The notes under the pieces were generated by a model, which saw only the letters and a list, made by a program, of their open reading frames with translations, made no database searches and was not told the origin of the DNA. DNA of 64,000 bases. It comes from Paramicrobacterium fandaimingii (GTDB lineage: Bacteria; Actinomycetota; Actinomycetes; Actinomycetales; Microbacteriaceae). Shown in pieces: positions 17,780-27,579 of the stretch. Each line of letters starts with the position of its first letter. Position 1 is the stretch's first letter. The translations under genes were made by a program, and so were the position numbers. Where the stretch lies: positions 2,604,001 to 2,668,000 of the forward strand of contig NZ_CP061170.1 in the NCBI RefSeq assembly GCF_011751745.2, given 5' to 3'.

Positions 17780-18787
17780 ATGACAGGACGCGCGACGATT
17801 CACGATGTGGCAGCGGAAGCCGGTGTGTCCGTCGCCACCGTATCGAAAGCGGTCAACGGCCGTTACGGCATTGCTCCGGCGACGATCAAGCGCGTCATGG
17901 AGGTGGTCGAACGGCTCGGCTACGAGTCGAGTCTTGTCGCCAGCAGCATGCGTTCTCGCCGCACCGGAGTCGTCGGCGTGCTCGTCGCCGACTTCGAGCC
18001 GTTCAGCGCCGAGATTCTCAAGGGAGTCGGTGCCGCCCTGCACGACTCGGAGCTTGATCTTCTGGCGTACAGCGGCACGAGGCAGCGTGAGAGCGAAGGC
18101 TGGGAACGCCGATCGCTGAGCAGGCTCAGCGGAACTCTCATCGATGGCGCGATCATGGTCACGCCGACGGTGCTCAGCGCGTCGACCGACATTCCGATCG
18201 TCGCTGTCGACCCGCACACCGGCCGCGCCGACCTGCCCACTGTCGAGTCAGACAGCTTCGGCGGCGCGCTGCAGGCGACACGTCACCTGATCGAGCTCGG
18301 GCACCGACGCATCGGCTTCGTCGCCGGGCGACCCGACCTGCGCTCGTCGATACTGCGCGAGGCAGGCTACAGACAGGCGCTGCGCGAGGCAGACATTCCG
18401 TTCACGCCAGAACTCGTGCGCGTCGGGCGTTACGAACCCGGCGAAGCGAGGGAACACACAACAACGCTTCTGGCGAACCCGAATCCGCCAACGGCGATCT
18501 TCGCGGCAAACGACATCTCGGCGATCGCCGTTCTCAAGCTGGCAGCGAGCATGGGCCTCAGCGTTCCCCGCGACCTTTCGGTCGTCGGCTTCGACGACAT
18601 TCCCGAAGCGTCGCAGATCAGCACGCCGCTCACGACGGTTCGCCAGTCAATGCAGCGCCTCGGCAGCGAGGCGGTGACGCTGCTGCTCTCGTTGATGAAC
18701 GGCGAGACGACGGATGCCGCACACATTCGCCTCGCCACGTCACTGATCCAGAGGGCGACAACGGCGCCACCGCCCGACGGTCGCTGA
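17780..18787 (+). CDS. LacI family transcriptional regulator of the GH3 importer locus
   Basis: A 335-residue LacI/GalR protein. The helix-turn-helix TIHDVAAEAGVSVATVSKAV begins at about residue 6, and the periplasmic-binding-like effector domain fills about 60-325. The ATG at 17780 places the helix-turn-helix at the usual distance from the N-terminus; an in-frame extension upstream to 17618 is not credible. It is divergent from the binding-protein-permease-GH3 operon, the classic arrangement for local repression relieved by the imported sugar. Confidence 0.92.
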   Translation: MTGRATIHDVAAEAGVSVATVSKAVNGRYGIAPATIKRVMEVVERLGYESSLVASSMRSRRTGVVGVLVADFEPFSAEILKGVGAALHDSELDLLAYSGTRQRESEGWERRSLSRLSGTLIDGAIMVTPTVLSASTDIPIVAVDPHTGRADLPTVESDSFGGALQATRHLIELGHRRIGFVAGRPDLRSSILREAGYRQALREADIPFTPELVRVGRYEPGEAREHTTTLLANPNPPTAIFAANDISAIAVLKLAASMGLSVPRDLSVVGFDDIPEASQISTPLTTVRQSMQRLGSEAVTLLLSLMNGETTDAAHIRLATSLIQRATTAPPPDGR

Positions 18788-18928
18788 CCGCCCCGCATCT
18801 GATCGCCCCTCAGCATCCGGGCGCCCTCGGGGCGTCCGACTCAGGGGCGGCGAAATGTCATCCTGTCGACGACAGCGTCATGCCTGAGGTGGACGCAACA
18901 GCGGCGGCCGGGTGTCTACCGTTGAACC

Positions 18929-19840
18929 ATGATCGAAATCCAGCACCTGAGCAAGCGATACGGCTCCAAACTCGCCGTCGATGACATCAGCGCGACAATC
19001 CGCCCCGGAATGGTCACGGGCTTTCTCGGGCCGAACGGCGCCGGCAAGTCGACAACCATGCGCATGATGGTCGGGCTCGACAGGCCCACGACCGGATCGG
19101 TGACGATCGGCGGCCGCCGCTACCAGAACAACAGCGCTCCCCTGCACGAGGTCGGCGCCCTCCTCGAGGCGAAGGCCGTGCACACCGGGCGCTCGGCGCA
19201 GAACCACCTGCTGGCTCTCGCCGCCACCCACGGCATTCCGAAGAAGCGCGTGCACGAGGTGATCGAGATGACAGGTCTCGCCTCCGTCGCCAAAAAACGC
19301 GTCGGCGGTTTCTCTCTCGGCATGGGACAGCGCCTCGGCATCGCGGCGGCAATGCTCGGCGACCCACACACGCTGGTTCTCGACGAGCCGGTGAACGGTC
19401 TCGATCCCGAGGGCGTTCTGTGGGTGCGTCGCTTGACGCGCCAGCTCGCCAATGAGGGGCGCACCGTCTTTCTCTCATCGCACCTCATGAGCGAGATGGC
19501 CCAGACCGCCGATCACGTGATCGTGCTCGGCAAAGGCAAGATCATCGCCGACGCCCCCATGACCGACATCATCGCCGCATCGACGGGCAACCTCGTGCAC
19601 GTTCGCACACCTCAGCCCGCCGAGTTGGCACGCGTTGTCGCCGGCCCCGACGTCTCGGTGACGTCGCGGGAGAACGGTCTTCTCGAAGTGACGGGACTCG
19701 ACGCCCGCCAGATCGGCGAGTCTGCGGCATCCGCCGGAATCGTGCTGCACGAGCTCAGCCCGGTCAACGCCTCGCTCGAAGACGCTTACCTTGAACTCAC
19801 AAACGACGCGGTCGAGTACCGCACGGAGGACGTCCGATGA
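18929..19840 (+). CDS. ABC transporter ATP-binding protein (drug/lantibiotic exporter type)
   Basis: A 303-residue ATPase with Walker A GPNGAGKS (34-41), a variant signature SLGMGQ (129-134) and Walker B LVLDEP (149-154). The roughly 80-residue C-terminal extension is typical of BcrA/CcmA-type ATPases that work with ABC-2 permeases. Its stop overlaps the start of the permease by four bases (ATGA). The pair probably exports a hydrophobic or peptide compound, or handles membrane stress; no biosynthetic or two-component genes are adjacent. Confidence 0.9.
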   Translation: MIEIQHLSKRYGSKLAVDDISATIRPGMVTGFLGPNGAGKSTTMRMMVGLDRPTTGSVTIGGRRYQNNSAPLHEVGALLEAKAVHTGRSAQNHLLALAATHGIPKKRVHEVIEMTGLASVAKKRVGGFSLGMGQRLGIAAAMLGDPHTLVLDEPVNGLDPEGVLWVRRLTRQLANEGRTVFLSSHLMSEMAQTADHVIVLGKGKIIADAPMTDIIAASTGNLVHVRTPQPAELARVVAGPDVSVTSRENGLLEVTGLDARQIGESAASAGIVLHELSPVNASLEDAYLELTNDAVEYRTEDVR

Positions 19841-20706
19841 CCGCCACCGCTCTCGCACCCAGCCCGCTCGACGGCATCCGCCTGTCGTTCGTCGGCCTGC
19901 TCCGCTCCGAGTGGATCAAGCTGCGCAGCCTGCGCTCCACGGTGTGGTGCTACGTTCTGATCATTCTCGCCACCGCTGGCTTCGGCACGCTGATGGCGCT
20001 ATCGTCGAACCTCGGCAATGATGAGCTCCCGCAGGCGGCACAGAACGCGATGGCCGTTCAGTACCTCACCGTCGGGGGCAATTTCACGGGGCTCATCGCC
20101 GCCGTGCTTGGTGTGCTCGTGATCAGTGGTGAGTACACGACAGGCATGATCCGCACAACGTACACGGCAGCGCCCGGTCGGTTGAGCGCCTACACGGCGA
20201 AAGCCGTCGTTCTCACCGTTGTGACGTTCGTCGTCGGACTCATCTCCATCGCTGCCGCGCTAGCCACGTCACTTCCCATCTTCGCCGCCAATGGTGTGGT
20301 GCCCGACCTGGGCGACCCGTCAGTGACCGTTCCGCTCATCGGCGCCGCGGCCTACCTCGCGCTGATCGCGCTGCTGTCGTTCTCGCTCGGGGCGATCCTT
20401 CGCAACTCGGCGGGCGGCATCGCCACAGCGGTCAGCCTGATGTTCGTGTTGCCCGTTGGCATCAACATCGTCTACAGCTTCACCGGCGCCGCGTGGGCAG
20501 CGAACATCGCGACGATTCTTCCCGGTTCGGTGGGCAGTGCACTCTTCGCCTACACGGGCGAAGGCTCTGCCCCAGCGCCGGAGCCCGGAATCGACGGCGA
20601 TGGACTGCTGGCGCTCGACCAGCCCTGGATGCTGATCGTCTTCGGAGCGTGGATCGTCATCGGGCTCGTCGTCGGAGCGGTCCTCACCAAGCGTCGCGAC
20701 GCCTGA
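19837..20706 (+). CDS. ABC-2 type transporter permease
   Basis: A 289-residue membrane protein with about six helices, partner of the overlapping ATPase. After a hydrophilic N-terminus (LLRSEWIKLRSLRSTVWCY, the common opening of actinobacterial ABC-2 permeases) comes the conserved GVLVISGEYTTGMIRTTYTA block near residues 90-110. The ATGA overlap indicates coupled translation. Substrate unknown. Confidence 0.9.
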   Translation: MTATALAPSPLDGIRLSFVGLLRSEWIKLRSLRSTVWCYVLIILATAGFGTLMALSSNLGNDELPQAAQNAMAVQYLTVGGNFTGLIAAVLGVLVISGEYTTGMIRTTYTAAPGRLSAYTAKAVVLTVVTFVVGLISIAAALATSLPIFAANGVVPDLGDPSVTVPLIGAAAYLALIALLSFSLGAILRNSAGGIATAVSLMFVLPVGINIVYSFTGAAWAANIATILPGSVGSALFAYTGEGSAPAPEPGIDGDGLLALDQPWMLIVFGAWIVIGLVVGAVLTKRRDA

Positions 20707-20772
20707 CACGTCGCGTTCGACACGACGCCCTCGCCAGCCTCGCGGCGGGGGTGTCGTGCTGTGCGCGACCGC

Positions 20773-21999
20773 TCAATCACCAAGCGGCGGCACCGTGCGA
20801 GGCCGCACGATGAACCACACGGATGCCGTCGCGACGACGGATGTCGCGATCATCACGCCCGACATGTTCGCTGTGCTCACTCCAAGCAGCCCGACGATCG
20901 GGGAGAGGATGCCGGCGACCCCGAAGTTCATCGCGCCAAGCAGCGACGCTGCCGTTCCCGCCTCGTTGCCGTGGTTCACAAGGCCAAGCACCTGAATGGT
21001 GGGGAACGTGAACCCGCACGCCATGATGAAGAAGAACAGTGGAATGAGAACGCCGATCAGGCCCGCATCGGTGAACGACAGCGCATACATCGACACTGCC
21101 GCGATCACCTGCACGGCAGTCGTCACCACTAGCACCCACTGCGGTCCCCACCAGCGCATCATCCGCGCCGCAATCTGCACGCCGATTACGACGCCGACGG
21201 AGTTCGCGCCGAAGAGCAGTCCGTACTGCTGTGCATCCATTGCATAGAGCTCTTGAAAGAGAAACGATGAGCTCGACAAATACGAGAACAGCCCCGAGAA
21301 GTTCATCGCCCCGACCAGTGCCACGCCGATGAAGATGCGATCGCCGAAGATGTTCTTGTAGCGCTCGCCGATCGTGCTGTGCCCCGCGCCTGTGCGGCGT
21401 TCCTTGGGCAGCGTCTCGACAATGAAGAGGCTGACGCAGAGGACGATCACGAGGCCGTAGAGGGCAAGAAACCAGAACAGCCCCCGCCACGGCAGCCACA
21501 GCAGAAGCTGCGACCCCAGCACGGGTGCGAGCACCGGCGCGATGCCCTGCACGAGCGCGAGGCGCGCCAGCATCCTCACAAGGGGCTTGCCACCGAACAG
21601 GTCGCGCACCATCGCCATGGCGACGACCCCGCCCGCTGCGGCCCCCGCCCCCTGCGTCACACGGAAGATGCCCAGCATCAGCACGTCGGGCGCGACAGAG
21701 GCGGCAACGCTTGAGGCAACGTGCACGGCCGTGGCGATGATCAGGGGAAGGCGCCGACCGACCTTGTCGCTCCAGGGGCCCATGAAGAGCATTCCGCAGC
21801 CGAACCCGATTGTCGTTCCCGTCAGCGTGAGCTGAATTGCCGCGTCTGACACCCCGAAGTCTTCTGTGAGAGCGGGAAACGCCGGCAGGTACAGGTCAAT
21901 CGTGAACGGACCGAGGGCGGCAAGCCCTCCCAGAATAAGAATGTAAACGAGGCGCTGGCGGCCCGAGAGTGAGTCACCGGGGTGCACGACAGTAGTCAA
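20773..21999 (-). CDS. MFS multidrug efflux transporter, Bcr/CflA family
   Basis: A 408-residue transporter with 12 expected helices. The first helix carries LGGLAALGPFTIDLYLPAFP, a hallmark of the Bcr/CflA drug-resistance group, and the cytosolic loop between helices 2 and 3 holds MGPWSDKVGRR (motif A). The TTG start is preceded by AAGGA at a good distance. Relatives confer resistance to bicyclomycin, chloramphenicol or sulfonamides, but substrates differ widely. It stands alone between the ABC exporter and the ROK gene. Confidence 0.88.
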   Translation of the reverse strand: MTTVVHPGDSLSGRQRLVYILILGGLAALGPFTIDLYLPAFPALTEDFGVSDAAIQLTLTGTTIGFGCGMLFMGPWSDKVGRRLPLIIATAVHVASSVAASVAPDVLMLGIFRVTQGAGAAAGGVVAMAMVRDLFGGKPLVRMLARLALVQGIAPVLAPVLGSQLLLWLPWRGLFWFLALYGLVIVLCVSLFIVETLPKERRTGAGHSTIGERYKNIFGDRIFIGVALVGAMNFSGLFSYLSSSSFLFQELYAMDAQQYGLLFGANSVGVVIGVQIAARMMRWWGPQWVLVVTTAVQVIAAVSMYALSFTDAGLIGVLIPLFFFIMACGFTFPTIQVLGLVNHGNEAGTAASLLGAMNFGVAGILSPIVGLLGVSTANMSGVMIATSVVATASVWFIVRPRTVPPLGD

Positions 22000-22094
22000 A
22001 CGAGTCCTTGAATGAGCGAGTTGCGAACAGAGAAATGCGCGGATGCGACGGCCTGGACGCCAGAATCCGAGCGGTCGAATCGATTCGAGACTGT

Positions 22095-23276
22095 CTACTC
22101 TACGGGATGCTGCGCGGTACCGTTCGCAAGTTTCGCCGGATCGTCAAGCACCGTGTCAAAGACAAGCTCCGCCGCGCCGATCAGCAGAATCTGGTCGCCG
22201 AGCGCCGCTCGGGTGATGGCGACGTCGTCGAATGCCGGCCCCAACGTCTGCAGTCCGACAAGGCGGGTCATCTGGTCGGTGCGCGCCTCGTAGAGGGACC
22301 CGAGAAATCCGCCGAGCACGACGAGCGCGGGGTTCAGAATGTTGATGATGTTGCGCAGTGCCGTCGAGAGCATATCGACCTGCCTGTCGATCTCGGCGAC
22401 GGCATCGTCGTCGAGGGCGGTGAGGATCGCCTGCTCCAGCTGCTCGGAATCGGCCCCCGAGATATTCAGTGCGTCACCCAGTCGAGCGCGATTCACTTCG
22501 TCTTCGAGCGTTGCGGCGGGAACGGCGGCGCCCGCGACGCGCGTGTGGCCGAATTCTCCGGCAAAGCCGCCGATGCCGCCGAGAAGTTCGCCTCCGACGA
22601 TCATGCCGCCGCCGATGCCGCTCGCTCCCCCGTTGAGGTAGACGAGATCGGACACCCCGTCGCCCGCGCCGAAAATGCGCTCGGCAACGGCACCGAGGCT
22701 CGCATCGTTGCCGACCCAGCACGGCAGGTTCGTCGCGTCTGCGAGCATTGCCGCAAACGCCACGTTCTCCCATCCCAGGTGAGGCGCAAGGCGCACAACG
22801 CCATCGGCGCTGCGCACCAGCCCGGGAACAGCGACGCCGAGTCCGAGAATCACGGCGCTCTCGGGCAGCTCGCTGCGCATTTCGAAGACGAGTCCTGCCG
22901 TGATGCGCGCCGCCTCCTCCGCGGTCGGAGGCGTGTCGACCTCGCGACGCACCTGGGAGCGCACAACGGCATCGAGCCCGACGACGCCGACCGTGATGGC
23001 GTCGACTTCGGGGTTCACGGCGAAGGCGACAGCATCCCTGTGCGGCCGAACGAGTGGAGACGGCCTTCCGACCGTGCGATTGCCCTCGGGAAGCTCTTCA
23101 CAGGCGAGACCGAGGTCGACGAGTTCGGCGACAAGCGCGGCGACCGTCGATCGGTTGAGCCCGGTGAGGGCGGTGAGGCGCGAGCGCGAGAGGCCCCCGC
23201 TGCGATGCACGAGACCGACAACCGTCGAGAGATTGTGCCGACGGACGGTGTCTAGGTTATTTCCGCGCACTGCCAC
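22095..23276 (-). CDS. ROK family transcriptional regulator (XylR/NagC type)
   Basis: A 393-residue protein with an N-terminal winged helix (LSRSRLTALTGLNRSTVAAL, about 28-47) and a ROK sugar-kinase-like domain including GGGMIVGGELLGGIGGFAGEFGH. The zinc-binding CxCGxxGC block that normally follows the GEFGH motif is missing: the sequence continues TRVAGAAVPAATLEDEV, with no cysteine. The GTG start follows AAGG. It lies 22 bp after the LacI gene and is on the strand of the GH31 operon, so it is a candidate second, xylose-type regulator of that locus. Confidence 0.88.
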   Translation of the reverse strand: MAVRGNNLDTVRRHNLSTVVGLVHRSGGLSRSRLTALTGLNRSTVAALVAELVDLGLACEELPEGNRTVGRPSPLVRPHRDAVAFAVNPEVDAITVGVVGLDAVVRSQVRREVDTPPTAEEAARITAGLVFEMRSELPESAVILGLGVAVPGLVRSADGVVRLAPHLGWENVAFAAMLADATNLPCWVGNDASLGAVAERIFGAGDGVSDLVYLNGGASGIGGGMIVGGELLGGIGGFAGEFGHTRVAGAAVPAATLEDEVNRARLGDALNISGADSEQLEQAILTALDDDAVAEIDRQVDMLSTALRNIINILNPALVVLGGFLGSLYEARTDQMTRLVGLQTLGPAFDDVAITRAALGDQILLIGAAELVFDTVLDDPAKLANGTAQHPVE

Positions 23277-23298
23277 ATGAAAACCTTAGCCGTGTCAT

Positions 23299-24300
23299 TC
23301 AGCGCACCGGGCTGACAGAGCCGTAGTCGACGTACCGCGGTTCGATAAGCTCAACGCCCGGCGTGATCTCGCCCACGAGCTGAGCGACAGCGAGCTCGAC
23401 CGCGCGAACGCAGCTGTCGGCGGCGACAAGCGGAATCACATCGAGCGCCGGCGAGAGTCGTGACGTGTCGAAACTCGAGCATGCAGAGATGACGGCCATG
23501 TCGTCGGGAATCGAGAGCCCCTGCTCCCGAAGAATGTCGAGCGCGCGCTCCTGAATGGGCTCTTCGCAGTTGAGCACGAGTCCGGTCATCTCGGGAAGCG
23601 CCTCGAACAGCTCGTCAAGCGCCCCCTTCGCCTCTTTCGGCCCGGGCATCGCGAAGGCGCTCGAGACACCGGCCGCCGCAACCGCATCGTCGAATCCGGC
23701 GCGAAATCGCAGAGGAAAATTGGAGCCTCGCGCGTAGATCTCTTCCGGCTGCCCCAGCAGGCCGATCGAGGTGTGCCCCGCCGCCGTCAGCGTGTCGACG
23801 GCAAGCTTCGCCGAGGCGCGAAAGTCGAGATCTACGCAGACCAGTCCGTCCGTATCGTCGGGAACTCCGATCAGCACCGAGGGTGTTTGGATGCTGCGAA
23901 GCACGTCGATGCGCTCGTCTTTGGCCGCCACATCGAGAACGATGACGCCGTCGACGAGGTTGCTCGCTGCGACGCGATCAAGCCCGCCCGTCGCCTCGTC
24001 TTCTGTCAGCAGAAGCACGTCGTAGTCGTGCCCGCGCGCGGCCTGCACGACAGCGAGAACGAACGCCATGTGCGCTGGGGCGTAGGTGTCGGAGCGGAGG
24101 GGAGCACTGAGCGCCAGAATGTGGGCTTTCGTGCTCGCGAGCATTCGTGCGCCGGCGTTGGGCCGGTACCCGAGGTCGCTCACGGCGGCAGATATGCGAT
24201 TGCGCGTCTCTTCGCCGATCGACCGCTTGCCGCTCAGCGCGTACGAGACCGTGCTGATCGACACTCCGGCCGCCTTCGCGACGTCATGAATGTTCGCCAT
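23299..24300 (-). CDS. LacI family transcriptional regulator of the alpha-xyloside locus
   Basis: A 333-residue LacI/GalR regulator beginning MANIHDVAKAAGVSISTVSYALSGKR, so the helix-turn-helix starts at the N-terminus as usual. The ATG at 24300 has GGAGGGG just upstream; the ORF extension to 24321 is not needed. It follows the GH31 gene on the same strand after about 95 bp and precedes the ROK gene. It is the likely ligand of the twin TCTAAACGYTTCGA sites between the binding-protein and esterase genes. Confidence 0.92.
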   Translation of the reverse strand: MANIHDVAKAAGVSISTVSYALSGKRSIGEETRNRISAAVSDLGYRPNAGARMLASTKAHILALSAPLRSDTYAPAHMAFVLAVVQAARGHDYDVLLLTEDEATGGLDRVAASNLVDGVIVLDVAAKDERIDVLRSIQTPSVLIGVPDDTDGLVCVDLDFRASAKLAVDTLTAAGHTSIGLLGQPEEIYARGSNFPLRFRAGFDDAVAAAGVSSAFAMPGPKEAKGALDELFEALPEMTGLVLNCEEPIQERALDILREQGLSIPDDMAVISACSSFDTSRLSPALDVIPLVAADSCVRAVELAVAQLVGEITPGVELIEPRYVDYGSVSPVR

Positions 24301-24394
24301 GCCCCTCCCCCTCCACTGCACTTCTGCCGATACTGCATTTCTGCCACGACCGCACTTCTGCCGATGCCTGCTCGGAGTTTAGAGCAGGCCGGGA

Positions 24395-26695
24395 TCAGTT
24401 CTTGCCCGCCTCGCGCCACGTCCACGAGGTTTCGACATCACTTTCGACGCTCACGTCCGCGCCATCCCAACGCGCGTGGAACGTCGCACTCGCTCCCTCG
24501 GGTGACGTCACGACGATGTCGCGGTGCTCCGGCTCCCGCGACGGGTAGACGGCGAGCGTCAGACCGTCGAGGTAGTCGTAGTCCGGGCGGTCGGTTCGGG
24601 CACCGAGCGCAATGACCGAACCCTCGCGAACCCACAGCGGGATGCTGTCAAAGCCGTGTGTCTCGGTGCGCCAGCTGCCGCCGTCGACTGTCTCGTTCGT
24701 GAAGAAGTTCGTCCAGCGCCCCGTCGGCAGGTAGTACTGCACGTGCCCCGCCGCGCTGAACACCGGAGCGACAAGCAGCTGCGAGCCGATCATGTACTGG
24801 CGATCAAGGTAAGCGACTGCCGGATCGTCTGGGAAGACCAGCTGCATCGGCCGCATGAAGGGAAGCCCCTTCTCGTTTGCCTCGCTGCCCACCTGAAGCA
24901 GGTACGGCATGAGCGTGTTCTTGAGCTGTGCGAACGTGCGCGTCACATCGACGGCGCTCTGCCCCGGCTCTTCCGTTCCGTCGTCGAACAGCCACGGCAC
25001 CCGGTAGCTCGTCGAGCCATGCAGCCGCGAGTGGCTCGACAGCAGCCCGAACGCCACCCACCGCTTGAACACGGACGTCTCGGGCATTCCCTCGAACCCG
25101 CCGATGTCGTGGCTCCAGTAGCCGAAGCCGCTCATGGCGAGCGACAGACCACCGCGCAGGGTCTCGGACATCGACTCGAAGCTCGACGAGTTGTCTCCGC
25201 CCCAGTGCACGGGCATCTGCTGGCCGCCCGCTGTCGCCGACCGCGCGAAGAGCACGGCCTCACCCTGCCCGCGGTGCTCTTCGAGCACGTCGAAGACCGC
25301 CTTGTTGTACAGCTGCGTATAGAGGTTGTGCATTGCGGCGGGGTCGGTTCCGTCGTGCCACACAACATCGGTGGGAATTCGCTCGCCGAAGTCTGTCTTG
25401 ATCGCGTCGACACCCTGCTCGAGCAGCGTGCGGATCTTGCCCTGATACCAGGCGACGGCGGCAGGGTTCGTGAAGTCGACGAGCCCCATTCCCGACTGCC
25501 ACATGTCCCACTGCCAGATGTCGCCGTTTGGCTTCTTCACGAGAAAGCCCCCGGCCGCGGCCTCGTCGAAGGCGGAGCCGCGCTGGGCGATGTACGGGTT
25601 CATCCAGACGCTGACGCGCAGGTCTTTGCCGTGCAATCGCTCGAGCATGCCGTCTGGGTCGGGAAACACGCGAGTGTCCCATTCGAAGTCCGTCCAGTTG
25701 AACTCGCGCATCCAGAAGCAGTCGAAGTGAAAGACGCTCAGCGGAATGTCGCGCTCGACCATGCCGTTGATGAAACTCGACACGGTCTTCTCGTCGTAGT
25801 CTGTCGTGAAGCTCGTCGACAGCCAGAGGCCGTACGACCACGCGGGCACAACGGCGGGGCGACCGGTGAGCGCCGTGTAGCGTTCAAGCACATCGGCGGG
25901 CGTCGGGCCGTCGAAGACGAGGTATTCGAGCACCTCGCCCGGCACAGAGAACTGCACCCGTTCGACGGTCTCGCTTCCCACCTCGAACGACACGTGCTCC
26001 GAGTGGTTGACGAGCACGCCGTACCCGCGGTTGGTGAGGTAGAAGGGAACGTTCTTGTAGGACTGCTCGCTCGAGGTTCCACCGTCGGAATTCCACATGT
26101 CAAGGCTCTGCCCGTTCTTCACGAGCGGGCCGAACCTCTCGCCAAGGCCGTAGACGAGTTCGCCGACGCCGAGCGACAGCTGGCTGAGCAGATAGCGGGA
26201 TGCCGTCGGCCGACCGTCTGCCGAGGCGCCGACCTCCCCCACCGGCTCGACAGCGATGGCGGCATCCTGATGCAGATCCATGCGGCCAATCGATTTGCCG
26301 CCGCTTCGCGCGAGCACGTTGCCGTTCGACTCGAACGTGAGGTTCCACGGGCTGCCCGCCGTCACTCGCGCGGTGAGCGATCCGCTCGTGAGCACACCTT
26401 CGTCGTCGTCAATGCGAATGTCGGGGTGAGCAGCTCTCGCCCCCGGCATGTCGAAGCCGCGATGGTGCCCCGAGCCGACGTGGTTCTCGACGCGCACCTT
26501 GATGACGCCGGCAAGCGGACTCGACAGCGTCACCGTAAGCGCCGGCCTGTTGAGCGTGTCACCGCGCGACGTGATCACCCGCGTCGGAGCGGTCACGCGC
26601 ACAGAGTCGCCCGTGCGCTCGATGTCGTACGCCTCCTGGGCATACAGCGCCGTGACGCCGGGGCGCGTCTGCCAGAATCCGTCGGTGAACTTCAT
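24395..26695 (-). CDS. yicI: GH31 alpha-xylosidase (YicI type)
   Basis: A 766-residue GH31 enzyme aligned by eye with E. coli YicI from its first residues (MKFTDGFWQTRPG). The catalytic nucleophile is Asp435 in AIKTDFGERIP and the acid/base is Asp501 in HWGGDNSSSF. The 66-residue spacing between them equals that of YicI (Asp416 and Asp482). It has no signal peptide. Such enzymes remove alpha-xylosyl units from the non-reducing end of xyloglucan oligosaccharides or isoprimeverose. The start shares a base with the stop of the permease (TAATG), so uptake and hydrolysis are translationally coupled. Confidence 0.93.
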   Translation of the reverse strand: MKFTDGFWQTRPGVTALYAQEAYDIERTGDSVRVTAPTRVITSRGDTLNRPALTVTLSSPLAGVIKVRVENHVGSGHHRGFDMPGARAAHPDIRIDDDEGVLTSGSLTARVTAGSPWNLTFESNGNVLARSGGKSIGRMDLHQDAAIAVEPVGEVGASADGRPTASRYLLSQLSLGVGELVYGLGERFGPLVKNGQSLDMWNSDGGTSSEQSYKNVPFYLTNRGYGVLVNHSEHVSFEVGSETVERVQFSVPGEVLEYLVFDGPTPADVLERYTALTGRPAVVPAWSYGLWLSTSFTTDYDEKTVSSFINGMVERDIPLSVFHFDCFWMREFNWTDFEWDTRVFPDPDGMLERLHGKDLRVSVWMNPYIAQRGSAFDEAAAGGFLVKKPNGDIWQWDMWQSGMGLVDFTNPAAVAWYQGKIRTLLEQGVDAIKTDFGERIPTDVVWHDGTDPAAMHNLYTQLYNKAVFDVLEEHRGQGEAVLFARSATAGGQQMPVHWGGDNSSSFESMSETLRGGLSLAMSGFGYWSHDIGGFEGMPETSVFKRWVAFGLLSSHSRLHGSTSYRVPWLFDDGTEEPGQSAVDVTRTFAQLKNTLMPYLLQVGSEANEKGLPFMRPMQLVFPDDPAVAYLDRQYMIGSQLLVAPVFSAAGHVQYYLPTGRWTNFFTNETVDGGSWRTETHGFDSIPLWVREGSVIALGARTDRPDYDYLDGLTLAVYPSREPEHRDIVVTSPEGASATFHARWDGADVSVESDVETSWTWREAGKN

Positions 26696-27579
26696 TACTT
26701 GACTGCTCCTGCGGTGATGCCTCGTGTGAGGGTTCTTTGGAAGATGAGGAAGAAGATGAGGGTCGGAATCAGACCGAGCAGTGCCGAGGCGCTCGTCGTC
26801 GTCACGTCCATCAGGCGGTCACCCTGCAGCACGGTGATCGCAACGGGAACCGTCTGAGTTGCGTTGCTGATGAGGAACGTGAGGGGAATCAAGAACTCGT
26901 TCCACGTCCAGATGAAGAAGAAGATCAGCAGAACGCTGAGCGTCGGGCGCGAAATGGGAAACACAACGCTCCACAGAATGCGCCAGCGGCTTGCGCCGTC
27001 GAGGGATGCCGCTTCAAGCAGCTCCTTCGGAAAGGTTCCGTATACCGAGGCAAGCAGGTACGTGCCGAAGGCTGACTGAATGACCGTGAAGATGATGATG
27101 ACGGCCCATTGATTGTCGTAGAGGCCCACCTGCTTGAACATGAAGTACAGCGGGTACAGCAGCACCTCCTGCGGCAGCATGTTCGCCAGCAGAATGAGCA
27201 CGACGATCCAGGTGCGCCCCTTGATGCGCCCGATTCCGAGCGCAAACGCGTTGAACATCGAGATCACGACCGCGAACACGGCGACAAGCCCCGAGATGTA
27301 GATGCTGTTCCACAGTTTCTCCGGGAAGTTGACGCGCTCCCAAAAGGCGACGAGGCCGTCTGTGTAGATCTCCGTCGGCAGCGCGAGCGGGCCGGAGGTG
27401 TTGTAGTCGGCAGGAGATTTGAACGAATTGATCAGAATGATCAGAAACGGAACGGCGATGAAGAAGCCGATCACAACGGCGACGGCGAGAATAACCCAGT
27501 CGCTCGCTGTCTTGCGATTCTTCCCGCCCGCGCGGCGGATCGGCGCGCGCTTGCTTGTCGTCACGAGTTCGGTGGCCAT
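26695..27579 (-). CDS. Carbohydrate ABC transporter permease (MalG type)
   Basis: A 294-residue permease with six helices and the EAA loop ELLEAASLDGASRWRILWSV at about 186-205. The ATG overlaps the stop of the upstream permease by one base, and its own stop overlaps the start of the GH31 gene. It is part of the importer feeding the alpha-xylosidase. No ATPase gene is linked. Confidence 0.92.
   Translation of the reverse strand: MATELVTTSKRAPIRRAGGKNRKTASDWVILAVAVVIGFFIAVPFLIILINSFKSPADYNTSGPLALPTEIYTDGLVAFWERVNFPEKLWNSIYISGLVAVFAVVISMFNAFALGIGRIKGRTWIVVLILLANMLPQEVLLYPLYFMFKQVGLYDNQWAVIIIFTVIQSAFGTYLLASVYGTFPKELLEAASLDGASRWRILWSVVFPISRPTLSVLLIFFFIWTWNEFLIPLTFLISNATQTVPVAITVLQGDRLMDVTTTSASALLGLIPTLIFFLIFQRTLTRGITAGAVK

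Noticed and set aside
22008..23255. 415-codon plus-strand frame opposite the ROK gene
   Set aside because: Antisense shadow; the ROK protein on the minus strand has helix-turn-helix and kinase-like motifs.
24524..26857. 777-codon plus-strand frame opposite the GH31 gene
   Set aside because: Shadow of the alpha-xylosidase; the translation has no domain and is biased to Arg, Val and His.
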